Shown one piece after another: positions 1-7,971 of a stretch of DNA of 31,708 nucleotides (its first letter is position 1; every line of letters starts with the position of its first letter). Source of the DNA: Pseudomonadota bacterium (GTDB lineage Bacteria; Pseudomonadota; Alphaproteobacteria; Sphingomonadales; Sphingomonadaceae); NCBI GenBank assembly GCA_023390415.1, contig JAEWCW010000082.1, forward strand, positions 1-31,708, written 5' to 3'. Below the pieces are notes generated by a model. That model was not told where the DNA came from. It searched no databases and was given only the letters and a program-made list of their open reading frames with translations. The translations under genes were made by a program, and so were the position numbers.

Positions 1-176
1 CCTACAAGATCGGCCAGCTGAAGATCCTGGAGCTTCGCGCCCGCGCCGAGCAGGCGCTCGGGCCGCGCTTCGACATCCGCCAGTTCCACGAGCAGGTGCT
101 GATGACCGGCGCGCTTCCGCTGCCCGTCCTGGAGCGCAAGATCGACGAATGGATCGCAAGCCGCCGCGCCGGCTGA
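1..176 (+). CDS. DUF885 family protein, C-terminal fragment
   Basis: Only the last 57 codons are inside the window; the gene starts upstream. The reading frame begins at base 3 and ends with TGA at 174-176. The visible tail reads YKIGQLKILELRARAEQ and ends in VLERKIDEWI. This pattern is the C-terminal end of DUF885 proteins, a family of roughly 600-residue, often exported proteins with a metallopeptidase-like HExxH core. The catalytic part is not visible, so activity cannot be judged. The gene converges on lysK with a 108 bp gap holding two hairpins. Family assignment rests on recognition of the C-terminal motif only. Confidence 0.75.
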   Translation, partial: YKIGQLKILELRARAEQALGPRFDIRQFHEQVLMTGALPLPVLERKIDEWIASRRAG

Positions 177-183
177 GGGTCAT

Positions 184-222
184 GAAAAACCGCGCCGCCG
201 CGTTTCAAGGCGACGGCGCGGT
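184..222 (-). terminator. Rho-independent terminator downstream of lysK
   Basis: ACCGCGCCGCCG at 189-200 pairs with CGACGGCGCGGT at 211-222, a 12 bp stem with one mismatch and a 10 nt loop. Read on the minus strand, the stem is followed directly by TTTTT (188-184). This is a standard intrinsic terminator about 60 nt after the lysK stop, and it is the clearest terminator in the window. On the plus strand the stem is not followed by a T run, so it should act mainly on lysK. Confidence 0.75.
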
Positions 223-263
223 CGGTCCGAAAGGGAGGACCTGCGCGCGCAAACGTTTCGGCT

Positions 264-284
264 GCGGCGAAGTTTCGTCGCCGC
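264..284 (-). other. Perfect 7 bp hairpin abutting the lysK stop codon
   Basis: GCGGCGA at 264-270 and TCGCCGC at 278-284 form a perfect inverted repeat around a 7 nt loop. It begins at the base after the lysK stop codon. There is no T run after it on either strand, so it is more likely an mRNA 3' end stabiliser, or a helper for the terminator at 184-222, than a terminator itself. That role is inferred. Confidence 0.4.
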
Positions 285-1865
285 TCAGGCGGCGAGCGAT
301 TCCGCGATCAGCTTGCGGGTATTGGCGATCCCGTAAAGCGCGATGAAGCTGCCCATGCGCGGCCCCTGCGAAGTGCCGAGCAGGGTCTCGTAGAGCGCCT
401 TGAACCAGTCGCGCAGATTCTCGAACCGGTGGGCTTTCCCGACCTCGAACACGAGGTTCTGCAGGTCCTCGCCGCTCGTCTCCTCGGGCAAAGCTGCGAG
501 CTGGGCATCCAGATCGCGGAGTGCCGCGGCCTCCTTCTCGTCGGGGGCTCGCCGGACCAGCGAATCCTTCACGAAATCGCGGAAATAGACGGCGGCGTGG
601 CCGATCAGGGTGTCGAGTTCCGGATGGGTCTCGGGCGATGTGTCGGGCGCGTAGCGCTTCACGAACGCCCAGAGCAAATCCTTGTCCTCGGTCAGCGCGA
701 CGCTCACCAGGTTGAGCAGCAGAGCGAAGGTGATCGGCATCCGCGCCGCCGGCACCTTGCCGGCATGGACGTGGTGGACCGGGTTGCCGAGGCGCTTGTC
801 CCAGGGCTGGTCCGGATAGGCGGCGAGGAATTGCTGATATTCGTCGACCGCCTTGGGGATGATCCCGAACGACAGCTGCTTCGCCTTCTTCGGCTCGCGG
901 TAGATGTAGAAAGCGAGGCTCTCCTCGGGCGCATAGGTCAGCCACTCGTCGATCGTGACCCCGTTGCCCTTGGTCTTCGAGATCTTCTCGCCATTCTCGT
1001 CGAGGAAGAGTTCGTAATTGAACCCCTCCGGCGGCCGCGCGCCGAGGATGCGGACGATCTTCGAGCTCTGGATCACCGAATCGATCAGGTCCTTGCCGGC
1101 CATCTCGTAATCGACTCCGAGCGCATACCAGCGCAAAGCCCAATCGACCTTCCACTGGAGCTTCGCGCCGCCCGAGAGGATCGACTGCTCGACGGTCTCG
1201 CCGGTCGCTGGCTCCACGTAGCGGATCAGGCCGGACTCGGCGTCGACCAGCTCGACCGGGACTTGCAGGACCTTCCCCGAAACCCGGCTGATCGGAAGGA
1301 CGGGCGAATAGGTCTGACGCCGCTCCTCGCGCAGGGTCGGCAGCATGACGCCCATGATCTCGTCATATTTGCGCAGGACCTGGCGAAGCGCCTCGTCGAA
1401 GCGGCCCTGATTGTAGCAGTCGGACGAAGCCATGAATTCGTAGTCGAAGCCGAAGCGATCGAGGAATTGCCGCAGCAGATTGTTGTTGTGCGCCGCATAG
1501 CTCGGATGGCCGCAGCCGAACGGATCGGGGACCCGCGACAGAGGCTGGTCGAGATGCGCGTGCATCATCTCCTGGTGCGGGACGCCCGGCGGCACCTTGC
1601 GCATCCCGTCCATGTCGTCGCTGAAGGCCACCAGGCGCGTCGGCCAGCCAGTCATCTCCTCCAGCGCGTGGCGGACCATCAGGGTGCGCGCCACCTCCTG
1701 GAAGGTGCCGAGATGCGGAAGCCCGCTCGGCCCATAGCCGGTCTCGAACAGCACCGACCTGTCGCCCGGCCCGTCCGGATTGCGTTTCAGAAGCTTGCGC
1801 GCCTCCTCGTAAGGCCATGCCTTCGAGACGAGTGCGGCTTCGCGAAGCTCCTGCGGGACGTTCAA
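285..1865 (-). CDS. lysK: Class I lysyl-tRNA synthetase
   Basis: Charges tRNA-Lys with lysine in the cytoplasm. This is the class I (Rossmann-fold, archaeal-type) enzyme that many alphaproteobacteria use instead of class II LysS. The HIGH-like motif is PSGLPHLGTF at residues 46-55 and the KMSKS-like motif is KISKTKG at 294-300, with the conserved YGPSGLPHLG and DDMDGMRKVP context. I chose TTG at 1865 as start: it follows GAAAGGG by a short spacer and begins LNVPQELREAA, where homologs begin. The frame stays open back to another TTG at 1940, but that would overlap the divergent helicase. From 1865 the protein is 526 residues, normal for the family. Only 38 bp separate this start from the helicase ATG, so the two promoters must be very compact or partly inside coding sequence. 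Function is secure; the exact start is not. Confidence 0.95.
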   Translation of the reverse strand: MNVPQELREAALVSKAWPYEEARKLLKRNPDGPGDRSVLFETGYGPSGLPHLGTFQEVARTLMVRHALEEMTGWPTRLVAFSDDMDGMRKVPPGVPHQEMMHAHLDQPLSRVPDPFGCGHPSYAAHNNNLLRQFLDRFGFDYEFMASSDCYNQGRFDEALRQVLRKYDEIMGVMLPTLREERRQTYSPVLPISRVSGKVLQVPVELVDAESGLIRYVEPATGETVEQSILSGGAKLQWKVDWALRWYALGVDYEMAGKDLIDSVIQSSKIVRILGARPPEGFNYELFLDENGEKISKTKGNGVTIDEWLTYAPEESLAFYIYREPKKAKQLSFGIIPKAVDEYQQFLAAYPDQPWDKRLGNPVHHVHAGKVPAARMPITFALLLNLVSVALTEDKDLLWAFVKRYAPDTSPETHPELDTLIGHAAVYFRDFVKDSLVRRAPDEKEAAALRDLDAQLAALPEETSGEDLQNLVFEVGKAHRFENLRDWFKALYETLLGTSQGPRMGSFIALYGIANTRKLIAESLAA

Positions 1866-1903
1866 CTGTTGCCCTTTCGTTCCGGCTGATCCAAGGAATT
1901 TGG

Positions 1904-4630
1904 ATGGCGGCCTCATTGCCCTATTCGGCGCTTCACGCAACCCATGGCGGGATCTGGCTGGCGTCGGCGGACGGCGAGACCCGGGCGCTCGGCCGCGGCG
2001 AGGCGATCGCGCGGGCGGCCGAGACTCCGATGATCATGCTCAACGCGCCCTTGGTCGGGCAGCGCCTCGGCTATCCGGAGCTGAACGGGCTCGACCTGCT
2101 CGAGCTGTTCGCCTTCGTCCATCCCGCGCGTTTCGCGGTGCCGACGCCGAGCGGGCTGGCTCACGCGCTCGGTCTAACTCCGCCCGCGGACGACGGCGCA
2201 GCGGCGGCCTTCCTGCGCGAGGCGGCCTCGGCGCTGCTTGCGACGTTGAAGGGCGACTGGCCGGAGCGGGAAGGCGCCTGGGCCTCGGCGCAGGCATTGG
2301 GCCGGCTGCGCTGGCCCTGGGCGGCCGCGGTCGGGCTCCACCTGCCAAAGCCGGTGCGCGACGAGCCCTGGCTCTTCTCCCGGCTTCCCGAGTGGGAGGA
2401 CGCGCCGCAGCGGCCGCAGCCGCGGACGGTCAGCGTCGGCACGGCCGAGGCGCTGGGGCGGCTCGAAGGCCTGGTCGGCGAGGGCGCGGAGGTGCGCGAG
2501 GGCCAGCGCGATTATTGCGGCGAGATCGCCGGCGCCTTCGCGCCGCGCAAGATCGAGGGGGAGCCGAACCTGATCCTCGCCGAAGCCGGGACCGGGATCG
2601 GCAAGACCTTGGGCTATCTCGCCCCGGCCTCGCTCTGGGCGGAGAAGGCCGACGGCGCGGTCTGGATTTCGACCTACACCAAGGCGCTTCAGCGCCAGCT
2701 CGACCGCGAGAGCGCGCGGCTCTTCCCGGATGCCGCGACGCGCAAGGCGAAGGTGGTGATCCGCAAGGGGCGGGAGAATTATCTCTGCCTGCTCAACCTC
2801 GAGGACGCGCTACAGGGCGGCTTTGCAGGGCGAGCCGCGATCCTCGCCCAGCTCGCCGCGCGCTGGGCGGCCTATACGCGCGACGGCGACATGGTCGGCG
2901 GCGACCTTCCGGGCTGGCTTCCAAGCCTGTTCCGCCGCGCCGGCGCGACCGCGCTCACCGACCAGCGCGGCGAATGCGTCTATGCCGGCTGCCCGCATTA
3001 CCGGAAATGCTTCATCGAGCGCTCGGCACGCGCGAGCCAGGGCGCCGACCTCGTCATCGCCAACCACGCCCTCGTCATGGTCAACGCCGCCCGCGGCCGC
3101 GACGGCGGCAACCCGCCGACCCGTCTCGTGTTCGACGAGGGCCATCATCTGTTCGAGGCGGCCGATTCGACCTTCGCGGTCGCTCTGACCGGGCGCGAGC
3201 TGATCGAGATGCGGCGCTGGATCGTCGGGCCGGAGGGCAAGAGCCGCGGCCGCCGCCGCGGCCTCGCCGCCCGGCTGATGGACGTCGCCTCATACGACGA
3301 GGCCGGCGCCGCCGCGCTCGAAGCGGCGGTGCAGATGGCGGGCGCGCTTCCGAGCGACCAATGGCTGCAGCGTATCGGCGAGGGCCTTCCGTTCGGCCCG
3401 CTCGAAAAGCTGCTCGCGGCGGTGCGCGGCACCGTCTACGCCCGCGCCAGCGCCCAGGACGCCGGCTACGGGCTCGAGACCGAGATGGCCGAGCTCGATC
3501 CGCAATTGATCGAGGCGGCCGCCCCCGCGGTCGAGGCGCTGGAGCGGCTCCACCGGCCGCTGGTGGCGCTCGGCAAGCGGCTCGAGGCGGTGCTCGAGGA
3601 CGCGCCCGACTGGCTCGACGCGCAGGCACGCGCCCGGGTGGAGGGCGCGCTGGGCGGGCTCGGGTGGCGCGCGCAGGCCTTGCAGGGCTGGATCGCCCTC
3701 GCCGCCCGGATCGGCGGACCGGCCGATCCCGACTTCGTCGACTGGCTCGCGGTCGAGCGCGTCGACGGGCGCGAGTACGACATCGGCCTCCACCGCCGTT
3801 GGCTCGACCCGACCCGGCCGCTTGCCGAGACGGTGCTGAAGCCCGCCCACGGCGTCGTCGTCACATCGGCGACCTTGCGCGGCGGCGACGACTGGACCGC
3901 CGCCGAGGCCAAGACCGGCGCCGCCCATCTCGGTCGGCCGGCCGAGCGCTTCGCCGCCGCGAGCCCCTTCGCTTATGCCGAGCGCAGCGAGGTGCTGATC
4001 GTCACGGACGTCAAGCGCGGCGACCTACCCGCGCTCGCCGGCGCCTATGCGCGGCTGATCGAGGCCGCGTCGGGGGGAACATTGGGATTGTTCACCGCGA
4101 TCCAGCGCCTCAAGGCGGTCCACGCCAGGATCGCCGACCGCCTCGCCCGCGCCGGGCTTCCTCTCTACGCCCAGCATGTCGACCCGATCGACACCGGCAC
4201 GCTCGTCGACATCTTCCGCGACGATCCGCGCGCCTCCCTGCTCGGCACCGACGCATTGAGGGACGGTGTCGACGTCCCGGGCGAATCGCTGCGCCTGGTC
4301 GTGATGGAGGGCGTGCCCTGGCCGCGACCGACTGTGCTCCACGCCGCCCGCCGCGCCGCCGGCGGGGGCACGCTCTACGACGACCGGGTGGTCCGCGGCC
4401 GCCTCGCCCAGGCGTTCGGCCGGCTGATCCGGCGCCAGCAGGATCGCGGCCTGTTCGTCCTGCTCTCCGCAGCCACTCCGACGCGGCTGCTCGGTGCCTT
4501 CCCGCCGGGGGTGGCGATCCGCAGGCTCCCGCTCGTCGAGGCGATCGATCGGGTCTCTTCGCTGCTATCCACGGACGGCGCTTTCGGGCATCAGGGGGCC
4601 CTGGAGAGAAAGCCCGAAGAGGCCGAATGA
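1904..4630 (+). CDS. ATP-dependent DNA helicase, DinG/XPD-like, with Fe-S cysteines
   Basis: Predicted superfamily 2 helicase of the XPD/DinG type, expected to unwind DNA 5' to 3' using ATP, for example at R-loops or damaged forks. Walker A is AEAGTGIGKT near residues 226-235, and the Walker B/DEAH box is FDEGHH near 409-414. Four cysteines in the Fe-S positions are visible: ENYLC near 294, then GECVYAGC near 356-363 and YRKCF near 369. Late motifs include DALRDGVDVPGE and the arginine-rich QAFGRLIRRQQDRG. The first 190 or so residues precede the helicase core and match no domain I recognise. The start ATG at 1904 follows CCAAGG; an in-frame ATG at 1817 would run into the lysK start region and is rejected. 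The stop overlaps the next gene's ATG (ATGA). Length is 908 residues. The bound substrate is unknown. Confidence 0.9.
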   Translation: MAASLPYSALHATHGGIWLASADGETRALGRGEAIARAAETPMIMLNAPLVGQRLGYPELNGLDLLELFAFVHPARFAVPTPSGLAHALGLTPPADDGAAAAFLREAASALLATLKGDWPEREGAWASAQALGRLRWPWAAAVGLHLPKPVRDEPWLFSRLPEWEDAPQRPQPRTVSVGTAEALGRLEGLVGEGAEVREGQRDYCGEIAGAFAPRKIEGEPNLILAEAGTGIGKTLGYLAPASLWAEKADGAVWISTYTKALQRQLDRESARLFPDAATRKAKVVIRKGRENYLCLLNLEDALQGGFAGRAAILAQLAARWAAYTRDGDMVGGDLPGWLPSLFRRAGATALTDQRGECVYAGCPHYRKCFIERSARASQGADLVIANHALVMVNAARGRDGGNPPTRLVFDEGHHLFEAADSTFAVALTGRELIEMRRWIVGPEGKSRGRRRGLAARLMDVASYDEAGAAALEAAVQMAGALPSDQWLQRIGEGLPFGPLEKLLAAVRGTVYARASAQDAGYGLETEMAELDPQLIEAAAPAVEALERLHRPLVALGKRLEAVLEDAPDWLDAQARARVEGALGGLGWRAQALQGWIALAARIGGPADPDFVDWLAVERVDGREYDIGLHRRWLDPTRPLAETVLKPAHGVVVTSATLRGGDDWTAAEAKTGAAHLGRPAERFAAASPFAYAERSEVLIVTDVKRGDLPALAGAYARLIEAASGGTLGLFTAIQRLKAVHARIADRLARAGLPLYAQHVDPIDTGTLVDIFRDDPRASLLGTDALRDGVDVPGESLRLVVMEGVPWPRPTVLHAARRAAGGGTLYDDRVVRGRLAQAFGRLIRRQQDRGLFVLLSAATPTRLLGAFPPGVAIRRLPLVEAIDRVSSLLSTDGAFGHQGALERKPEEAE

Positions 4631-5160
4631 AGGTCCTGACATTGCTGCGCCACGCAAAGGCGGGCGCGGAGCTTGCGACGATGCGCGATTTCGATCGCCC
4701 GCTGGTGCCGCGCGGGCGCCGTGGCGCCCGGCTGATCGGCCGCGAGATGAAGGCGCTCGGCCTCGGCTTCGATTCGGTGCTGGCCTCTCCGGCCGCGCGC
4801 ACCGCGCAGACCGTGACCGAGGTGGAGAGCGAGTTTGGGCCGCTCCACGCCGACTATGACCAGCGTCTCTACCTCGCCGATCTCCACACTTTGTTCGAGA
4901 TCGTCCACGAGACGCTCGACGAGGTCGATCGGCTGCTGCTCGTCGGTCACAATCCGGGGATCGAAATGCTCGCGCTGAGCCTTGGCGGCCAGGAATCGCC
5001 GGCGATGCGCCAGTCGGTCGCGTCGAAATATCCGACCGCGACCCTCGCCCAGATCGCACTCGAGCCCGAGCAGTGGATGGACGTCGTCCCAGGCAGCGGG
5101 CGGATCGCGCGATTCATCCGCCCGCGCGATCTCGATCCGGAGTTGGGGCCGGAAGACTAG
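4627..5160 (+). CDS. SixA-type phosphohistidine phosphatase (histidine phosphatase family)
   Basis: A 177-residue histidine phosphatase superfamily protein. The catalytic motif LLRHAKAG has the nucleophilic His at residue 9, followed by D21-F-D-R-P-L, SPAARTAQT at 54-62 and the second catalytic His in GHNPG at 108. SixA enzymes remove phosphate from histidine of phosphotransfer domains; here the substrate is unknown and could be another phosphorylated protein or small molecule. Its ATG overlaps the helicase stop by 4 bp (ATGA), so it is probably translationally coupled. At its other end the TAG overlaps the MerR gene's stop on the opposite strand. No histidine kinase or phosphotransfer protein lies nearby. 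Confidence 0.85.
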   Translation: MKVLTLLRHAKAGAELATMRDFDRPLVPRGRRGARLIGREMKALGLGFDSVLASPAARTAQTVTEVESEFGPLHADYDQRLYLADLHTLFEIVHETLDEVDRLLLVGHNPGIEMLALSLGGQESPAMRQSVASKYPTATLAQIALEPEQWMDVVPGSGRIARFIRPRDLDPELGPED

Positions 5161-5522
5161 GCGTCGCGCTCCAGCGCCTCCGCGAGCATCCGGCGGATCG
5201 TGCGCAGCTCGTCGATTGCGAAGCCCGGCGACGGCGGGGGCGGCTGCTGCGGAGGAGGCGCGTCGTCCGCATCCTTGCTCGCGAGCAATTGCTGGACTCC
5301 GCGGATCGTATAGCCTTCCTGATCGAGCAGGCGGTGGATGCGTCGCGCAAGCTGGACGTCGGCGGGGCGGTAATAGCGACGATTGCCGGCGCGCTGCAGC
5401 GGGCGCAATTGCTCGAACCGGGTTTCCCAGTAACGCAGCACATGCTGGGGCACGCCGAGCTCGCCGGCAAGCTCGCCGATCGTTCGGAAGGCCTGGTCGC
5501 TCTTGGCGCGCGAGTCGGCCAT
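5157..5522 (-). CDS. MerR family transcriptional regulator
   Basis: A 121-residue one-component regulator. An N-terminal winged helix-turn-helix spans about residues 13-80, with FRTIGELAGELGVPQHVLRY and NRRYYRP, the classic MerR DNA-binding pattern, and LLDQEGYTIRGVQQLL at the start of the dimerisation helix. After it comes a proline-rich linker (PPPQQPPPPSP) and a short helix. There is no obvious cysteine metal site or effector domain, so the signal is unknown. It is the last gene of the rpmF-plsX-fabH-ihfA cluster, 7 bp after the ihfA stop. A MerR gene directly after ihfA is a common arrangement in proteobacteria, and its target is usually not known. Confidence 0.9.
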   Translation of the reverse strand: MADSRAKSDQAFRTIGELAGELGVPQHVLRYWETRFEQLRPLQRAGNRRYYRPADVQLARRIHRLLDQEGYTIRGVQQLLASKDADDAPPPQQPPPPSPGFAIDELRTIRRMLAEALERDA

Positions 5523-5529
5523 CGGGAGG

Positions 5530-5853
5530 TCAGCCGCCGTTCGCGATCCGCTCGCGCATGATCTGACTGGCGCGGAAGGTGAGCACCCGGCGCGGCGCGA
5601 TCGGCACCTCGACCCCGGTCTTGGGGTTGCGGCCGATCCGCTCGCCCTTGTCGCGGAGGATGAAGCTTCCGAAGCCCGAAATCTTCACATTCTGCCCCTC
5701 GGAGAGCGAGTGGCACATGTGATGGAGGATACGTTCGACGATCCCGGCGGATTCGGCTCTGGACAGGCCGATCTCCTGGTGAACGGTGTCCGCGAGATCG
5801 GCGCGCGTCAAAGTTCCGGCGTCGGGCCGCCTGATCGTCCCTGCATCAGCCAT
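5530..5853 (-). CDS. ihfA: Integration host factor subunit alpha
   Basis: A 107-residue HU/IHF-family DNA-bending protein. The signature GQNVKISGFGSFILRDK, GRNPKTGVEVPI and RRVLTFRASQ identify the alpha subunit. It forms a heterodimer with IHF beta, encoded elsewhere, and bends DNA sharply at specific sites in transcription, replication and recombination. The first 12 or so residues (MADAGTIRRPDA) extend beyond the usual start around TLTRADL. The chosen ATG at 5853 is preceded by AAAGGGACAGGA, a good ribosome binding site. It lies 80 bp after fabH, the largest gap in this cluster, and that gap holds two hairpins. Confidence 0.95.
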   Translation of the reverse strand: MADAGTIRRPDAGTLTRADLADTVHQEIGLSRAESAGIVERILHHMCHSLSEGQNVKISGFGSFILRDKGERIGRNPKTGVEVPIAPRRVLTFRASQIMRERIANGG

Positions 5854-5880
5854 TCCTGTCCCTTTCCCCCCCGGAAGCGC

Positions 5881-5926
5881 GGCGAGCTTAATCGAGCTTC
5901 GCCGACAGCGCAACGCCGCATTGCGC
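5881..5926 (-). other. Two inverted repeats in the fabH-ihfA intercistronic gap
   Basis: GCGCAA (5908-5913) and TTGCGC (5921-5926) are perfect arms around a 7 nt loop. Next to it, GGCGAGCT (5881-5888) pairs with AGCTTCGCC (5895-5903) with one bulged base. The second element also holds a direct repeat of CGAGCTT 11 bp apart. There is no T run, so simple termination is unlikely. The structures may set mRNA processing or stability between fabH and ihfA, or mark a separate ihfA control region; both are inferences. Confidence 0.35.
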
Positions 5927-5933
5927 CCTGATA

Positions 5934-6896
5934 TCAGTAGCGTACCGCTGCGGCACCCCAGGTAAAGCCGCCGCCCATCGCCTCGAGCACAAGCAGCTGT
6001 CCTGGCTTGATTCGACCGTCGCGAACCGCCGTATCGAGCGCGAGCGGGACCGAGGCCGCCGAAGTGTTGGCGTGCTGATCGACAGTGACGACGACGCGCG
6101 AGGGATCGAGCCCGAGCTTCTTCGCGGTCGCATCGAGGATTCGCTTGTTGGCCTGGTGCGGGACGACCCAATCGACTTCTTCCGCCTTGTGGCCGGCGGC
6201 GCCCAGCGTTTCTTCCAGCACCGAGGAGAGATTGACGACGGCGTGGCGGAAGACCTCGCGGCCCTTCATACGAAGCTTGCCGACCGTACCGGTGGTCGAG
6301 GCGCCGCCGTCGACATAGAGGAGGTCGTTGTGGCGCCCGTCGGCATGGAGCCGGGTGGCGAGGATGCCGCGATCCTCCGTGTCCTGCGCCTCGAGCACGA
6401 CAGCGCCGGCGCCGTCGCCGAACAGGACGCAGGTCGTCCGGTCCTCCCAGTCGAGAATCCGGCTGAACGTCTCGGAGCCGATCACCAAAGCCACGTCGGC
6501 CATGCCGCCCTTCACCATATTGTCGGCGACGGACAGGGCGTAGAGGAAGCCGGTGCACACCGCCTGGACGTCGAAGGCGATGCAATCGTCGATTCCGAGA
6601 TTGGTCTGGACCCGGGTCGCGCTCGCCGGGAAGGTCTGGTCCGGAGTCGCGGTGGCGAGAACGATCAGGCCGACCTTGTCCGCCGGGATTCCGGCGGCGT
6701 CGAGCGCCTTCTTCGCGGCCTCGGTGGCGAGGGTCGCCGTGGTCTCGCCGTCGCCGGCGATGTGGCGCGCCTCGATCCCGGTCCGCTCGACGATCCACTC
6801 GTGCGTGGTCTCGACCCGCTCGGCGAGTTCGGCATTGGTGACCCGGCGGCCCGGAAGCGCGGAGCCGGTGCCGACGATGACCGAGCGGCGGCTCAT
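5934..6896 (-). CDS. fabH: Beta-ketoacyl-ACP synthase III (FabH)
   Basis: Catalyses the first condensation of type II fatty acid synthesis, acetyl-CoA (or another acyl-CoA) with malonyl-ACP, in the cytoplasm. The catalytic triad is visible: Cys114 in AVCTGF, His247 in VVPHQANKR and Asn277 in HANTSAAS. The C-terminal EAMGGGFTWGAAAVRY is also typical. Length is 320 residues, normal for FabH. Its ATG overlaps the plsX stop by 4 bp (ATGA), implying translational coupling between phosphate acyltransferase and fatty acid initiation. Confidence 0.97.
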   Translation of the reverse strand: MSRRSVIVGTGSALPGRRVTNAELAERVETTHEWIVERTGIEARHIAGDGETTATLATEAAKKALDAAGIPADKVGLIVLATATPDQTFPASATRVQTNLGIDDCIAFDVQAVCTGFLYALSVADNMVKGGMADVALVIGSETFSRILDWEDRTTCVLFGDGAGAVVLEAQDTEDRGILATRLHADGRHNDLLYVDGGASTTGTVGKLRMKGREVFRHAVVNLSSVLEETLGAAGHKAEEVDWVVPHQANKRILDATAKKLGLDPSRVVVTVDQHANTSAASVPLALDTAVRDGRIKPGQLLVLEAMGGGFTWGAAAVRY

Positions 6897-7945
6897 TGCG
6901 CGGCCTCGGCGGCCGGGCGTGCGGCGATCCGATCGAGATCCTCGGTGATCTTGCGGGTGAGGTCGGCACGGACCATCCGCCGCGCGACCCGGATCGCGTT
7001 TGCGACGCCGATCTCGTTGGCGCTGCCGTGGCTCTTCACGACCAGGCCGTTGAGGCCGAGGAAGACGGCGCCATTATGGTTGTTCGGATCGAGATGGTCG
7101 CGGAGCAGCCGGGCCGCCGAGCGCGAGATGACATAGCCGATCTTCGACCGGATCGAGCTTGCGAAGGCGCGCCGGAGCAAATCGGCGACGAAGCGCGCCG
7201 TCCCTTCGAGCGACTTCAGCGCGATGTTGCCGGAGAAGCCGTCGGTGACGACCACATCGACATCGCCACGGCTGATCTTGTCGCCTTCGATGAAGCCTTC
7301 GAAGTTCATGCCGGGATTGTTCGCCTCGCGCAGGATCGCCGCCGCTTCCTTGAGCTCGTCCGTGCCCTTGAGCTCCTCGGTGCCGATGTTGAGCAGCTTC
7401 ACGCGCGGCCGCTCGACGTCCAGGGCGACGCGCGAATACGCCGCGCCCATCACAGCGAACTGGACGAGATTCCTCGTGTCGCACTCGGTGTTGGCGCCGA
7501 GATCGAGCATGACGAGATCATTGTCGCCGAGCGTCGGGAGCAAAGCCGCGAGCGCGGGCCGGTCGATCCCCTGCAGGGTGCGAAGCGCGAGCTTGGACAT
7601 CGCCATCAGCGCGCCGGTGTTGCCGGCGGATACCGCGGCATGGGCGCGGCCATCCTTCACTGCGGCGATCATCTGGCCCATCGACGTCGTCTTGGCGCGG
7701 CGTATGGCCTGGCTCGGCTTGTCCTCGGCCGCGATCACGTCGTCGCTGTGGACGATCTCGGCGGCCGCGGCGAGCGCCGGAAAGCGCGCGAGCTCGCGCC
7801 TGATCGCCTGCTCGTCGCCGAACAGGAGAAAGCTCAGGTCGTCGTGACGCTTCAGGGCCCCGGCGGCGCCGGCGATCATCACCGCAGGCCCGACATCGCC
7901 TCCCATCGCGTCGATTGCGATCCGGGGCGCGTTCGCCAACGGCAT
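6893..7945 (-). CDS. plsX: Phosphate acyltransferase PlsX
   Basis: Makes acyl-phosphate from acyl-ACP for PlsY, the entry step of phospholipid synthesis; a peripheral membrane protein in the cytoplasm. It begins RIAIDAMGGDVGPAVM and contains SAGNTGALM, LDLGANTECD and VTDGFSGNIALKSLEG, all PlsX hallmarks. The start is uncertain: ATG at 7945 sits only one base after an AGGAGG-type sequence, while the in-frame TTG at 7939 is 7 bases from it, which is the better spacing. The protein is therefore 350 or 348 residues. It follows rpmF by 26 bp and overlaps fabH. Confidence 0.97.
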   Translation of the reverse strand: MPLANAPRIAIDAMGGDVGPAVMIAGAAGALKRHDDLSFLLFGDEQAIRRELARFPALAAAAEIVHSDDVIAAEDKPSQAIRRAKTTSMGQMIAAVKDGRAHAAVSAGNTGALMAMSKLALRTLQGIDRPALAALLPTLGDNDLVMLDLGANTECDTRNLVQFAVMGAAYSRVALDVERPRVKLLNIGTEELKGTDELKEAAAILREANNPGMNFEGFIEGDKISRGDVDVVVTDGFSGNIALKSLEGTARFVADLLRRAFASSIRSKIGYVISRSAARLLRDHLDPNNHNGAVFLGLNGLVVKSHGSANEIGVANAIRVARRMVRADLTRKITEDLDRIAARPAAEAAQ

Positions 7946-7971
7946 TCCTCCTGCTCGGCTACGCTGCGGGC

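Noticed and set aside
429..1889. Long plus-strand frame antisense to lysK
   Set aside because: Lies wholly opposite a certain gene and has no recognisable domain; GC-rich codon bias keeps antisense frames open.
1900..5160. A 1086-codon open frame covering the helicase and SixA genes in another frame
   Set aside because: Composition is almost all Arg, Gly, Ala and Pro, typical of an out-of-frame reading of GC-rich DNA. Its last 177 residues are the real SixA protein; the rest is a shadow of the helicase.
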